64,000 bases of DNA. It comes from Cavia porcellus. Lineage: Eukaryota; Chordata; Mammalia; Rodentia; Caviidae. The notes below the pieces were generated by a model. The model made no database searches and was not told the DNA's origin. It worked only from the letters and a program-made list of their open reading frames with translations. The number at the start of each line of letters is the position of its first letter. The stretch's first letter is position 1. Below are positions 12,180 through 21,976 of this stretch, piece after piece. A program made the position numbers and the translations under genes. The stretch covers positions 138,110,982-138,174,981 of the forward strand of contig NW_026947484.1 in the NCBI RefSeq assembly GCF_034190915.1, in the 5' to 3' direction.

Positions 12180-12726
12180 GACTTCACATATCACAGCTAT
12201 ATATGTGCACCCATGTTCATAGCAGTGCAATTTGTAGTAGCTAAATCTTGGAAACAACCAAAATGCCCATCAACCACAGAATGGATGAAAAAGATGTGGT
12301 ATTTTTATGCAATAGAATATTACTCAGCTATAATAAAGGATGACCTTGAGGCTTTTATAGGTAAATGGAAGCATCTTGAGACCTTACTCATAAGTGAAGT
12401 CAATCAGAATCAATTTGACAATATCAGATTATATCAGAGAAACTCTAGTATAAAAATAATAATAATAAAACTTAAAGAATAATGAGATCCAAAATGTATA
12501 ATAGATACTGTAATAATGAAAGGTAAGGAAAGTGCTCTAAAGGCTATAACTGTATGTATGATTAAGTGTGCAAGATAGATAACCATACTACTACATTTTT
12601 GTTAGGTCACCAGACAGAATATTTTGTACTGTCATTGTTTGTCTGTCCATTTTTAAGCTTTGATTTTGTAACTTGAATACCTACCTCTAAGATAACAATA
12701 TATAATTTATCAACTAGTGATTTCTT
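12180..12726 (+). mobile_element. Truncated plus-strand L1, left piece (split by nested L1)
   Basis: Plus-strand end of L1 ORF2 (12180-12480, one 110-codon open stretch from 12150 to 12482) followed by 3' UTR. The 3' UTR is cut at 12726 by the full-length minus-strand L1 and resumes at 19756. 'atgcaaag' lies at 12172-12179, just before the element, and again at 19876-19883, just after its A-rich tail, so both outer edges look like a normal target-site duplication. Confidence 0.8.
12710..12726. repeat. 17-bp target-site duplication, left copy (full-length L1)
   Basis: 'tcaactagtgatttctt' repeats exactly at 19756-19772. Both copies are 3' UTR sequence of the plus-strand host L1, so the duplication is also a duplication inside that element. 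Confidence 0.9.
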
Positions 12727-13894
12727 TTTTTAAAAATTTTATTTAAGAGGAAAAAGAGTAAAACACAAAACAAAACAAAGCGGTGTAAGGGTACACGTAA
12801 TACAGAACTACAAAAAAAAAAACATAACAGTAAGAAATCACCTGTTAATAGATTACATATTATCATCTTGAAAATAGTTGCTCAAATCACAGTATCAAAG
12901 AATACAAAGTGGACATTCAAACAGGGAGACTGCAAACAGCTGTGTTCAATGATCCAAAAAACATTAATATAGTCAGCTATTTAACACCCCTAAATACACT
13001 TGCTGTTATATCCATTAGAGCTCTTTTTTCCCCCTCTCTTTTTTACAACAAAATTTACACATCTTGGATTTTATTACTCCTTAGTTCTTATTACTTTTTT
13101 GGGGGAGAGAGAATACAGTCAAATATGGCAAAACAAAGCTGTCAGTCAAAACCAAGGATAGACATAGCACATGGTGTAGAACAGAGCACAAGGTTATCAA
13201 CAATGGTTATCAACGTTGTCTCTTGTTTCCTTAAAAAGAATTGTCTATCTCATTAGATATTATAAAGTTGGACAAAACAGTAGAGAACAAGACCAATAAA
13301 ACTTAGGCATTGTAAACATTACAGAACTTCCAAAGGAGACAATAGTCAAACCAGAATGGGCATCTTAGTGAATCTTATTGCCTTCAAAATAGTTGCCTTT
13401 ACCCTCAAACTTGATACTATCATACAGAATGGAACAGAGTCTAATCAGTCAAAACAAGATTGTGGGAGTATTACAGGACTTCAAAACAAGTTAATAGGAA
13501 ATCAAAAAGTTACTATTATATATCCTAATTTTTTAAATTTTTCCCCTTAATTAAGACAAACATAAGAAATAACTAAATAATTTTTTTAAAGAATAAGGGG
13601 GAGATTGAGATAAAACAGGACATAACAATATAACAATAGAGGTCAAAGCATGACTGTTTCAGCAACCTAGTACTTCACCACCGTATAACCCGACTTAATA
13701 GTAGTTACCATAGTGTCTGTCTTTTTTCTTGAAATATTTGGATAAAACTTCATATACTATAGCTTCAAATATTTCCATATCAAGAAGCCCAGAATAAAGC
13801 CTTTCTAATTAATGAGTGAAAACTTTATAAGGCTTCAAGGCCACATAATGGGGAATCATGATTACCACATATTTTTATATATTTGAATCATTAC
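12727..13894 (-). other. 3' UTR of the full-length L1
   Basis: Unusually long (about 1.17 kb) A/T-rich 3' UTR without coding potential. Its outer ~350 bp matches the 3' UTRs of the truncated copies at 104-540 and 4012-4460. Its inner half shares blocks such as 'acaggacttcaaaacaa' with the L1-like segment at 24722-25140, which suggests related but distinct 3' UTR variants. Confidence 0.75.
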
Positions 13895-16800
13895 TTACAT
13901 TAGGGAAACTATTCGGTATTCACACATGCGAGATTGATTTATTTCACTTATGAGTATGGTCTCAAGCTGTGCCCATTTATTGATAAATAGCTCAATGTGA
14001 TCCTTCTTTATAGCTGAATAATACTCCATTGTATAGAAATACCACAACTTTTTTATCCATTCTTCAGTTGATGGACACTTGGGTTGTTTCCAAGATCTGG
14101 CGATTACAAATTGTGCTGCTATAAACATAGGTGCACATATATCACTGTGGTATGATGCTTTCAGTTCTTCTGGGAATATGCCTAGAAGTGGAATAGCTGG
14201 AACAAATGGGATTTCTAATCCCAACTTTTTGAGAAATATCCAGACAGATCTCCACAAAGGCTGTACCAGTCTACACTCCCACCAACAGTGCAGGAGAGTT
14301 CCTTTTCCCCCACAGCCTCTCCAGCATTTGTTGTTGGTTTTCTTGATCCTGGCCATTCTTTCAGGAGTAAGATGGTATCTCAGTGTGGTTTTAATTTGCA
14401 TTTCTCTAATGACCAATGATGATGAGCATTTTTTCATGTATTTATTTTCCATTTGCATTTCTTCATCTGAGAATTGCGTATTCATCTCAGATGCCCATTT
14501 TTGGATTGGATCTTTGAATTTTGGAGGTCTGAGTTTTTTTAATTCTTTATATGTTTTAGACAAGAGTCCCTTGTCTGAGAGAGAGTTCACTAAAATCTTT
14601 TCCCAGTTTGTGGGTTTTCTTTTCACTATGCTGGAGATTTCTTTTGACATGCAGAAACTTTTTAATTAGAAGTGGTCCCAGTTATTGATTCTGGGAAGTA
14701 TTTCCTGTGCGGTTTGAGTCCTGTTCATGAATTCTCTACCTACTCCTATGTCTCCAAGGTTTCTACCCAATTTGTCTTCCAATAGATTTAGTGTTTCTGT
14801 TTTAATATTCAGATCTTTGACCCATTTAGATTTTAATTTAGTACATGGTGATAGACATGGGTCTAGCTTTAGTTTTCAGCAAATGGAGAGCCAGTTTTTC
14901 CAGCACCATTTATTAAAGAGACTGTTGTTCTTCCAGTGAACCTGCTTGGCTCCTTTATCAAAGATAAGGTGGTTGAGTGTGTTTGTAGTTGTGGTTGTAT
15001 CTTCTAATCTATTCCATTGATCTTCGGTTCTGTTTTGATTCCAATACCATGTTGATTTTACTACTGTTGCTTTGTAGTATAACTTCAAGTCAGGGATTGT
15101 GATGCCTCCTGCTTCGTCTTTGCTGCTTAGAATTGCCTTTGCGATTCTAGGTCTCTTCTGGTTCCAGATGAAATTTAGGAGTGATTTCTCAAGATCTATA
15201 AGGTATGTTGATGGTATTTCTATTGGGATTGCATTGGATTGAATCTGTATAACAGTTTTGGGAGAATGGCCATCTTCACAATGTTTGTTCTTCCTATCCA
15301 TGAGCAAGGGATGTCTTTCCATTTTCTGAGATCATCTTCAATTTCCTTTTTCAGTGTATTATAATTTTCACTGTATAAGTCTTTCACTTCTTTCATAAGA
15401 GTAATTCCTAAATATTTCATTTTTTTGCTTGCTAATGTGAATAGTCCAGTTTCTCTTATTTCCCTCTCTGTGATTTTGTTGTTCGTGTATAGGAATGCTA
15501 TTGATTTCTGAGTATTGATTTTGTATCCAGCCACATTACTGAATTTATTTATTGTATCTAAGAGTCTTTCAATGGAGTTTAGGGGGTCTTCTATGTAGAG
15601 TATCATGTCATCTGCAAACAATGATAATTTAACTTCTTCTTTTCCTATCTTTACCCCTTTTATTTCTCTTTCTTGCCTAATTGCTCTGGCTAGTACTTCC
15701 AGTATTATATTAAATAGGAGTGGTGATAAAGGACATCCTTGTCTTGTGCCCGATTTTAAAGTAAAGGTTTTCAATTTTTGGCCATTTAGTATGATGCTGG
15801 CTGTTGGTTTGTCATAAATGGCCTTTATTATATTGAGGTAAATACCATTTATTCCAATTTTCTGTAAAGTTCTTATCATGAATAAATGTTGGACCTTATC
15901 GAAGGCTTTTTCTGCATCTATAGAAATGATCATGTGATTCTTATTTTTGGCTTTATTGATATGGTGGATAACATTTATTGATTTGCGTATGTTGAACCAT
16001 CCTTGCATTCTTGGGATGAATCCCACTTGGTCATGGTGTATAATCTTCTTGATGATTTGCTGCATCCTATTTGCCAATATTTTATTGAGGATTTTTGCAT
16101 CTGTGTTCATTAGGGAGATCGGTCTATAGTTCTCTTTTTTAGTTGGGTCTTTCTCAGATTTTGGTACTAGAGTAATATTTGCTTCCAGGAATGACTTAGG
16201 AAGGATTGCTTCCCTTTCAATTTCATTGAATAGTTTGAGGAGTGTCGGCATTAGGTCTTCTTTGTATTTCTTGTAGAATTCTGCAGTGAATCCATCTGGG
16301 CCTGGGCTCTTCTTGGTGGGCAAGGACTTAATTACATTTTCAACTTCATTAGCAGAGATTGGGTTATTCAACAGTTTTACATCCTCTTGATCTAGCTTGG
16401 GTACTTCATATGCTTCTAAGAATCTGTCTATTTCTTCTGTGTTATCAAACTTTTGAGAGTAGAGGTTTTGAAATAGGTGTTGATGATCTTCTGTATTTCT
16501 ATTGGGTCTGTAGTGATTTCTCCTTTTTCATTTCTTATTGCATGAATTTGAGCTTTTTCTTCCCTTTTTAAAATAAGGTTGGCTAGAGGCTTATCAATTT
16601 TATTTATTCTTTCAAAGAACCAACTCTTTGATTCGTTGATTCTTTGGATTGTTTTCTTAGTCTCTATTGCATTGATTTCTGCTCTGATTTTTATAATTTC
16701 CTCTCTTCTTTTGGCTTTGCGCTTGACTTGCTCTTCTTTTTCTAGCTGTTTGAGGTGTAGCATCAAGTTATTTATTTGTATTCGTTCTGTTTTCCTGATG

Positions 16801-17735
16801 TGGGAACTCAGTGCAATAAATTTTCCTCTCAGGACGGCTTTCATTGCATCCCACAGATTCCGGTAAGTTGTATCTGCATTTTCATTTTCTTTTAGGTATT
16901 GTTTAATTTCTTCTTTAATTTCTTCTATCACCCACTGATTACTCAAGAGTGTGTTATTCAGTTTCCCTGTGTTTGCAAGATTTTTGCAGTATCTTTTATC
17001 ATTAATTTCTAATTTCAGAGCGCTATGATCCGATAACATGCAAGGGATGATTTCAACTCTTTTGCATTTGTTTAAATATGTTCTGTGAGCTAATATATGG
17101 TCTATTTTAGAAAATGATCCATGTACTGCTGAGAAGAATGTGTATTCTGATGTTGTTGGGTGGAACATTCTGTATATGTCTATCAAACCCATTTGTTCAC
17201 AGGTGTGATTCAGTTCTGTTATTTCTTTGCTCATTTTCTGTCTGGTTGATCTGTCCCTTGGTGTCAATGGCATATTAAGGTCTCCTGTTACAATTGTGTT
17301 ACTGATAATTTGAGTTTTCATTTCTGTTAATAATTGTTTTATATAACTGGGTGCTCTGGAGTTTGGTGTGTATATGTTTAAGATAGTTATCTCTTCCTCT
17401 TGGAGTTTTCCTCTTACGAGTATGTAGTGACCTTCTTTGTACTTTATGGTCATTGTTGGTTTAAAGTTCACATTGTCTGCAAACAGAATGGCTACTCCTG
17501 CCTTTTTTTGGATTCCTGCTGCATGAAGAATTGTTTTCCATCCTTTGACTTTCAGTCTGTGAGTATCCTTCTGGGTTAGATGGGTTTCCTGTAAACAGCA
17601 TATGGTTGGATTTTGTTTCTTGATTCATTCTGCTAGTCTGTTTCTTTTGATTGGTGCATTGAGACCATTTACATTATTGGTTATTACTGTTAAATGCTGG
17701 TTAATTGTAGGAATTTTATCTCTCTGCTGTTGCAT
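13895..17735 (-). pseudogene. L1 ORF2 (endonuclease/reverse transcriptase), broken
   Basis: Begins at an ATG at 17735, 19 bases after the ORF1 stop. Domains in order: apurinic-type endonuclease (about 17735-17000, with the late 'SDHSALKLE' motif), reverse transcriptase (about 16330-15300, with '[12 protein letters not shown]', '[14 protein letters not shown]' and the catalytic FADD at 15607-15618), and the C-terminal zinc-knuckle of CX3CX7HX4C form (14273-14326). Lesions: TGA at 17625-17627 in the endonuclease; a one-base loss at 16465-16466 before the RT; a 5-bp insertion near 15235-15240; TGA at 14876-14878; TAA at 14666-14668. In normal L1 this protein nicks DNA and copies the L1 RNA at the nick; here only fragments could be made. 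Total length of about 1,280 codons is normal for the family. Confidence 0.9.
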
Positions 17736-17754
17736 CTTTATCTTTCTGTTCTGT

Positions 17755-18741
17755 TTAATTATTTGCTTTGCTTAGTGGTTTTTTCCTTTGTGTATCTAAA
17801 CTGTCTTTCAATATTTTTTGCAGGGTTGGTTTGGTGTTCATGAAGTTCTTCAGCTGTTCTTTGTCATGGAAGTATTGTATTTCACCATCTATTTTGAATG
17901 ATAGTTTTGCAGGATATATCAGTCTAGGTTGGAAATCATTTTGCTTTAGGATCTGGAATACTTCACTCCATGCTCTTCTTGACTTTATCGTTTGTGCTGA
18001 GAAGTCTGCTGTGATTCTGATAGGTTTTCCTTTATAAGTGATCTGTCTTTTCTCTCTGACAGCTTTTAATAATCTATTCTTGTGTTGGATTTCTGGGATG
18101 GTGATTATTATATGTCTGGGTGTAGTTTTATTTTGGTTATGACTATTTGGAGTTCTATATGCTTCACTGATCCTGATGTCAGTTTCTGATCTCATGCTTG
18201 GGAAATTTTCAGCTATTACTTCTCCAAATATCCTCCTGACATCCTTCATGTCATCTCCCTCTCTTTCATTAATCCCTATCAATCTTATGTTATTCTTCTT
18301 TGCATCGTCTTGCAGTTGTTGAATTGTTGTTTCCTGATTCCTTGTTATTTTTAAATGATCTTTCCTTTTCTGTTCACTAGCTGCAATCCTGTCTTCAAGG
18401 TCTGAAATTCTATCTTCACTTTCATTAAGGCGGTTTTTACAACTTTCAGTGGAGTTTTTTATTTCCTGTATATCTCTGTGCATCTGCATTATGTATACTG
18501 TTTGTTTCTCATATTGCTCGTCTAGGGATTCTATCTTTTTGTTTAGTTCCTCCAATTTTTTATCTGTGTTTTCTTTAGATATATTTAGAATCTCTTTCAT
18601 TTCTTTTATCATTTCTTCTTTTATCTGAGAGATTATTTCGAGTTTGAATTTCTTTAAAGCTTCCTGGAGTTGCTTATCAATTTCAGTAGCTATTGTGTCC
18701 GATATATGAGGTTGATGGGATATATTTTCTTCTATATACAT
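17755..18741 (-). CDS. L1 ORF1 RNA-binding protein (possibly start-damaged)
   Basis: A 328-residue open frame with the L1 ORF1p layout. A basic, Glu/Lys-rich coiled coil (about residues 30-130) has heptad-like repeats such as 'EELNKKIESLDEQYEKQTVY'. An RRM-type domain follows (about 135-235, with 'RLIGINEREGD' and 'RHIIITIP'), then the C-terminal domain (about 235-320, with 'AREKRQI'-like and 'SRRAWSEVFQILK' segments). In living elements ORF1p trimerises and coats L1 RNA as a chaperone. The listed start may not be the original: an ATG at 18807 lies in the same frame but is followed three codons later by TGA (18796-18798). The residues between that stop and 18741 still read like ORF1 N-terminus. 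So the present frame is probably N-terminally shortened by about 22 codons. Confidence 0.85.
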   Translation of the reverse strand: MYIEENISHQPHISDTIATEIDKQLQEALKKFKLEIISQIKEEMIKEMKEILNISKENTDKKLEELNKKIESLDEQYEKQTVYIMQMHRDIQEIKNSTESCKNRLNESEDRISDLEDRIAASEQKRKDHLKITRNQETTIQQLQDDAKKNNIRLIGINEREGDDMKDVRRIFGEVIAENFPSMRSETDIRISEAYRTPNSHNQNKTTPRHIIITIPEIQHKNRLLKAVREKRQITYKGKPIRITADFSAQTIKSRRAWSEVFQILKQNDFQPRLIYPAKLSFKIDGEIQYFHDKEQLKNFMNTKPTLQKILKDSLDTQRKKPLSKANN

Positions 18742-19110
18742 TGCTCCTAGGGTTTCTTGAGATGGGCTGGAGGTTTGAGGTTGTAATTTGGTCTTTCATT
18801 TTGTCATTTTCCTATAATTCTGTGTTTCAAGTGTTATTTGAAAGCTTCTTCAGGATCTGTTGAAAATCCCCTTCTATGATTACAGCTACTGAGACTCTGG
18901 CACCACGCTACCCCAAGCCATTGGGCCTGCAGAACCAGTGGCCCTCCTCTGCCTGCTCAGAACTCTGCAGTTCCAGACAAGCTGGGCCTCAGGGACACTG
19001 TGTGCCCACCTGCCCCTTGGAAGCTCCACAGCTCTTCAGTCGCAGCCGGGTTAGGGTACTCACCACAGGCCGTGGTGCCTCAGGAACCTGTGATCCCTCC
19101 CTGCTTGCAG

Positions 19111-19370
19111 AGATATCCACAGTCCTCCAGACACACAGAGAGGCCGATGAAGGCACCCTGGATCCGCCCAGCTCCTCCTCTGTACACCGATGGCTAGGCG
19201 TGGCAGCAAAACAGGCTGGGCTCTGGGGATAGTGTGGGCCCGCCCACCCGTCGGGAGTTCAGTAGTTCTCCAAGTGCAACCGGGATGGGGAGGCGGATGT
19301 AGAGGCCTCAAACCCACCTCTCCCCTTCACTGCACCCAGAAGCCTGGAGGGACTCCAACAGTCTGGGCGG
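19111..19370 (-). repeat. L1 5' UTR monomer 1 (inner)
   Basis: 260-bp unit nearest ORF1. Differs from monomer 2 at scattered sites, for example around 19158-19175 and 19215-19260. Confidence 0.85.
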
Positions 19371-19631
19371 AGATATCCACAGTCCTCCAGACACACAGAG
19401 AGGCCGATGAAGGCACCCCAGATCTGCCCAGCTCCTCCTCTGCCACACCGATGGCCAGGCACGGCAGCAAAACAGGCTGGGTTCAGGTGATAGTGTGGGC
19501 CCGCCCACCCATTGGGAGCTCAGCTGTTCTCCAAGTGCAACCGGGATGGGGAGGCGGATGTAGAGGCCTCAAACCCACCTCTCCCCTTCACTGCACCCAG
19601 AAGCCTGGAGGGACTCCAACAGTCTGGGCGG
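19371..19631 (-). repeat. L1 5' UTR monomer 2
   Basis: 261-bp complete unit. Its start and end sequences are shared with the flanking units. Confidence 0.85.
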
Positions 19632-19755
19632 AGATATCCACAGTCCTCCAGACACACAGAGAGGCCGATGAAGGCACCCCAGATCTGCCCAGCTCCTCCT
19701 CTGCACATCGATGGCCAGGCGAGGCAGCAAAACAGGCTGGGTTTGGGTGATAGTG
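19632..19755 (-). repeat. L1 5' UTR monomer 3, partial (outermost)
   Basis: Ends inside the unit at 19755, exactly where the target-site duplication begins. A partial outermost monomer is the normal state of such elements and suggests either transcription start or reverse-transcription end within the unit. Confidence 0.85.
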
Positions 19756-19875
19756 TCAACTAGTGATTTCTTCCTGCTATTTTTTGACTAGTCATTTCTT
19801 ACTGTTGTGTTTTTGAAATTCTGTATTATTTCTACCCTTTTTTATGTCTTGCTTTTTTATCTCTAAATAAAAAAA
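19756..19875 (+). mobile_element. Truncated plus-strand L1, right piece
   Basis: Continuation of the L1 split at 12726: the second TSD copy (19756-19772), then 3' UTR ending in an A-rich tail at about 19867-19876, followed by 'atgcaaag', the outer duplication. It also holds a small internal near-duplication ('tgactagtcatttctt' at 19785-19800). Confidence 0.8.
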
Positions 19876-19883
19876 ATGCAAAG

Positions 19884-20150
19884 AGCCTCAGAGAGGTTTC
19901 TCAAAAGTGCTATACTGAAGACAGCAAAATTCATCCTCACAAGGGAATTCAAGATTATTGAGGACTGGTGTACCCAGAAGATGCTGCCATGACATAGGAA
20001 GTAGCCAGTAAGAGACCCAGTACTGTTGGTCATGTCTTATTAAGTGTCTATTAGATGATGCACACTGACCAAGGTCAGGCTAGATTGAGAAGTGGAGCAA
20101 ATATGGGTAGAGTGAAATCCTCTCCAGAAGGTGGAACAAGCTTATATATC
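19884..20150. other. Unassigned sequence
   Basis: No repeat or gene recognised between the L1 pair and the L1M 3' end. Confidence 0.45.
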
Positions 20151-20580
20151 CTTCAGCATTGTGTATCCATCATCAGATAAAAAGTGATGCATACATATAG
20201 TGGAATGTTCAGCTTAAAAAAGAAGGAAATTCTGACCCATGCTAGACCATGAATGAACCTTGAAGACATTACATTAAGTGAAATAAATCAATCACAAAAA
20301 GCCAAATATTGTATGGTTCCATTTATGTGTGGTATTTACATTAGTCATATTCATAAGAATGGAAAGTAGAATGGTAGTGTTAGGTTCCATAAGAGAAAGA
20401 AATTGGAAGGAAATTGTTTTGGGTGGATATAGAGTTTTAGTTTCACAAGATGAAGAAAGTTACGAAGCCTTGTTGCATAACAATGTGAATATACTTAAAA
20501 TTATTGAACTTTACACTTAAAATAGTTAAGATGGTAAATTTTATGTCATGTGTATTTTATAATACTTGAAAAATTTTAGA
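20150..20580 (+). mobile_element. Old L1M 3' end
   Basis: Plus-strand remnant of the end of ORF2 and 3' UTR of an ancient L1M: 'cattaagtgaaataaatca', 'gtatggttccatttatgtg', 'ttgtgaatatactt', 'aaattttatgtcatgtgta'. Decayed; no frame. Confidence 0.75.
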
Positions 20581-21629
20581 AATTCATACAACTGTACATT
20601 ATATATATGCAGACTACCAGATGTCAGTTGTACCACATAAAATTGTCTAAGGAACAAAACAATTCCAGATTTCCCTCATGGGGTCAGCAGGAAACAGCTC
20701 ATTTTTGCCTGCAGAGTTAGAGTAGGAGGTATCCATCGGGTACCTAAACCATCGGAGTGAGGCTGCAATTGCGAGGGCAACTCCAATGTACTGCACCTAA
20801 CTCCCATAATTGTAATTTGGTAATTTCAAGTCCTTAGTTTACCCTATCTACAGGCCAATGGATTTGATAAATTAAGACAATTGATTAAGACAACTGACAG
20901 AACAATTTCAGTAGAGAAGAAAGGACATGGATGTTAAGATTTCAGTTGATATGATGGAACTAGAGTTGTAGGTAAGGTTCAGGAACCCAACATGGATGTC
21001 AAACCACCCTAAATGTAACACAACTTAAAAGCCATTAAATCTCCAGTTTGTGAAAGAGCAAAAGGAAGCCACAGTTTACATTTGTGATCTTAAAAGAAGA
21101 AAATATTAGAGTTTAAAGGAGGACTAACCAAGAGGGGATAGACTGAAGAAGATAAGAGTGAGTAAGAGCGTAAGTAGAGGAATTATCATGAAAAGAACAC
21201 ACCTTCCTGTGAAGCAAAGTAGACTACTGGAGAGCTGTGAATGGAATGTTACTCTTTGTTGCTGGTGAGACTGTCATCTCTGAGAAGGGATACTGAAGTG
21301 GGATATCAGACAAAAGCTGACACAAGGGCTGTTTTGGTAATTTGAAAGGAATTCATTGGAGATGGAAAAATAATTAGTGTTTGGCACTGTGAGCCATACA
21401 AGTGCTGTGTAATCCAACTTTGCAGAATATTCCTTTGACACTGTTACCAGAAAACACAGCAGATAAGCTTTCTTGTTGATTTTATTATTTTCTGAAGCAA
21501 ATGCTCTAAATTAGCATTACCCAAGTTTCACCCAGCATTACTCTTGGTGCCTTTTCAGCACCAAGGAACCAGTTCTATGGAAGACATTCTTTTCCATGAA
21601 GGAAAGGATGTGGGGAAGAAGGGCTGAAG
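20581..21629. other. Unassigned sequence
   Basis: No gene, RNA or repeat recognised. No open frame of note. Confidence 0.5.
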
Positions 21630-21634
21630 GATGG
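21630..21634. repeat. 5-bp target-site duplication, left copy (MaLR element 2)
   Basis: 'gatgg', repeated at 23795-23799 on the far side. Confidence 0.85.
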
Positions 21635-21976
21635 TGTCTTACTTAATTTTTACTCATTGCTGAGACAAAATACCTGAAGCCCAAAGTTTGGAAAGGAAAG
21701 GTTTATTTCTTACAGTTTTTGGAGGTTTCAGTCCACAATCAGTTGGCTCCAAGGCAGGCAGGCATGGCTGGGCCGCAGTTCATGGCAACTGCAAACAGCA
21801 AACAGGAACCAGCGAAAAGCAAGACATACCTTCTTCCTGCCATTACATCACATCCTGTCTCCACCCCTATGTGGGTGGAGCACTGACACCAAAAATCCAA
21901 GCACTAGACAATGAAGCATCACAAATACACAATGCAAACTTATGAGGCCTGAGGGCCACAGACATAAACCATGACA
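21635..21976 (-). repeat. 3' LTR of MaLR element 2
   Basis: Left LTR; plus strand from 'tgtcttactta' to 'aaccatgaca'. On the minus strand it carries an AATAAA polyadenylation signal near the 3' end. Confidence 0.85.

Larger units (their letters stand above)
12727..19755 (-). mobile_element. Full-length L1 retrotransposon, minus strand
   Basis: About 7.0 kb, running from a monomeric 5' UTR at the right (18808-19755), through ORF1 and ORF2, to a ~1.17-kb 3' UTR at the left. Flanked by an exact 17-bp target-site duplication. It inserted in opposite orientation into the 3' UTR of an older plus-strand L1. There is a 19-bp gap between the ORF1 stop and the ORF2 start. ORF1 is nearly open; ORF2 has three stops and two frameshifts, so it cannot move on its own. 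The A-tail is almost absent: the left end has only a short T-run in front of 'aaaaattttattt'. This is the most complete L1 in the window. Confidence 0.92.
18808..19755 (-). promoter_or_regulatory. L1 5' UTR with ~260-bp tandem monomers
   Basis: G+C-rich region upstream of ORF1. A block starting 'agatatccacagtcctccag' recurs at 19111, 19371 and 19632, giving periods of 260 and 261 bp. The array is one unit (19111-19370), a second (19371-19631) and a partial outer third (19632-19755, about 124 bp); 18950-19110 looks like a diverged remnant. Monomeric 5' UTRs act as internal RNA polymerase II promoters in rodent L1s, and each unit is expected to add promoter strength. Neighbouring units are almost identical. 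No transcription-factor sites are claimed. Confidence 0.88.

Noticed and set aside
12150..12482. 110-codon plus-strand frame as a host gene
   Set aside because: It is the C-terminal end of a truncated L1 ORF2 plus some flanking sequence.
14079..14669. 196-codon plus-strand frame
   Set aside because: It is the antisense shadow of the L1 ORF2 C-terminal region.
19060..19759. Minus-strand frames in the L1 5' UTR (65-85 codons)
   Set aside because: Short, overlapping in several frames, and explained by the G+C-rich repeated monomers; only the longer antisense frame is kept, as a finding.
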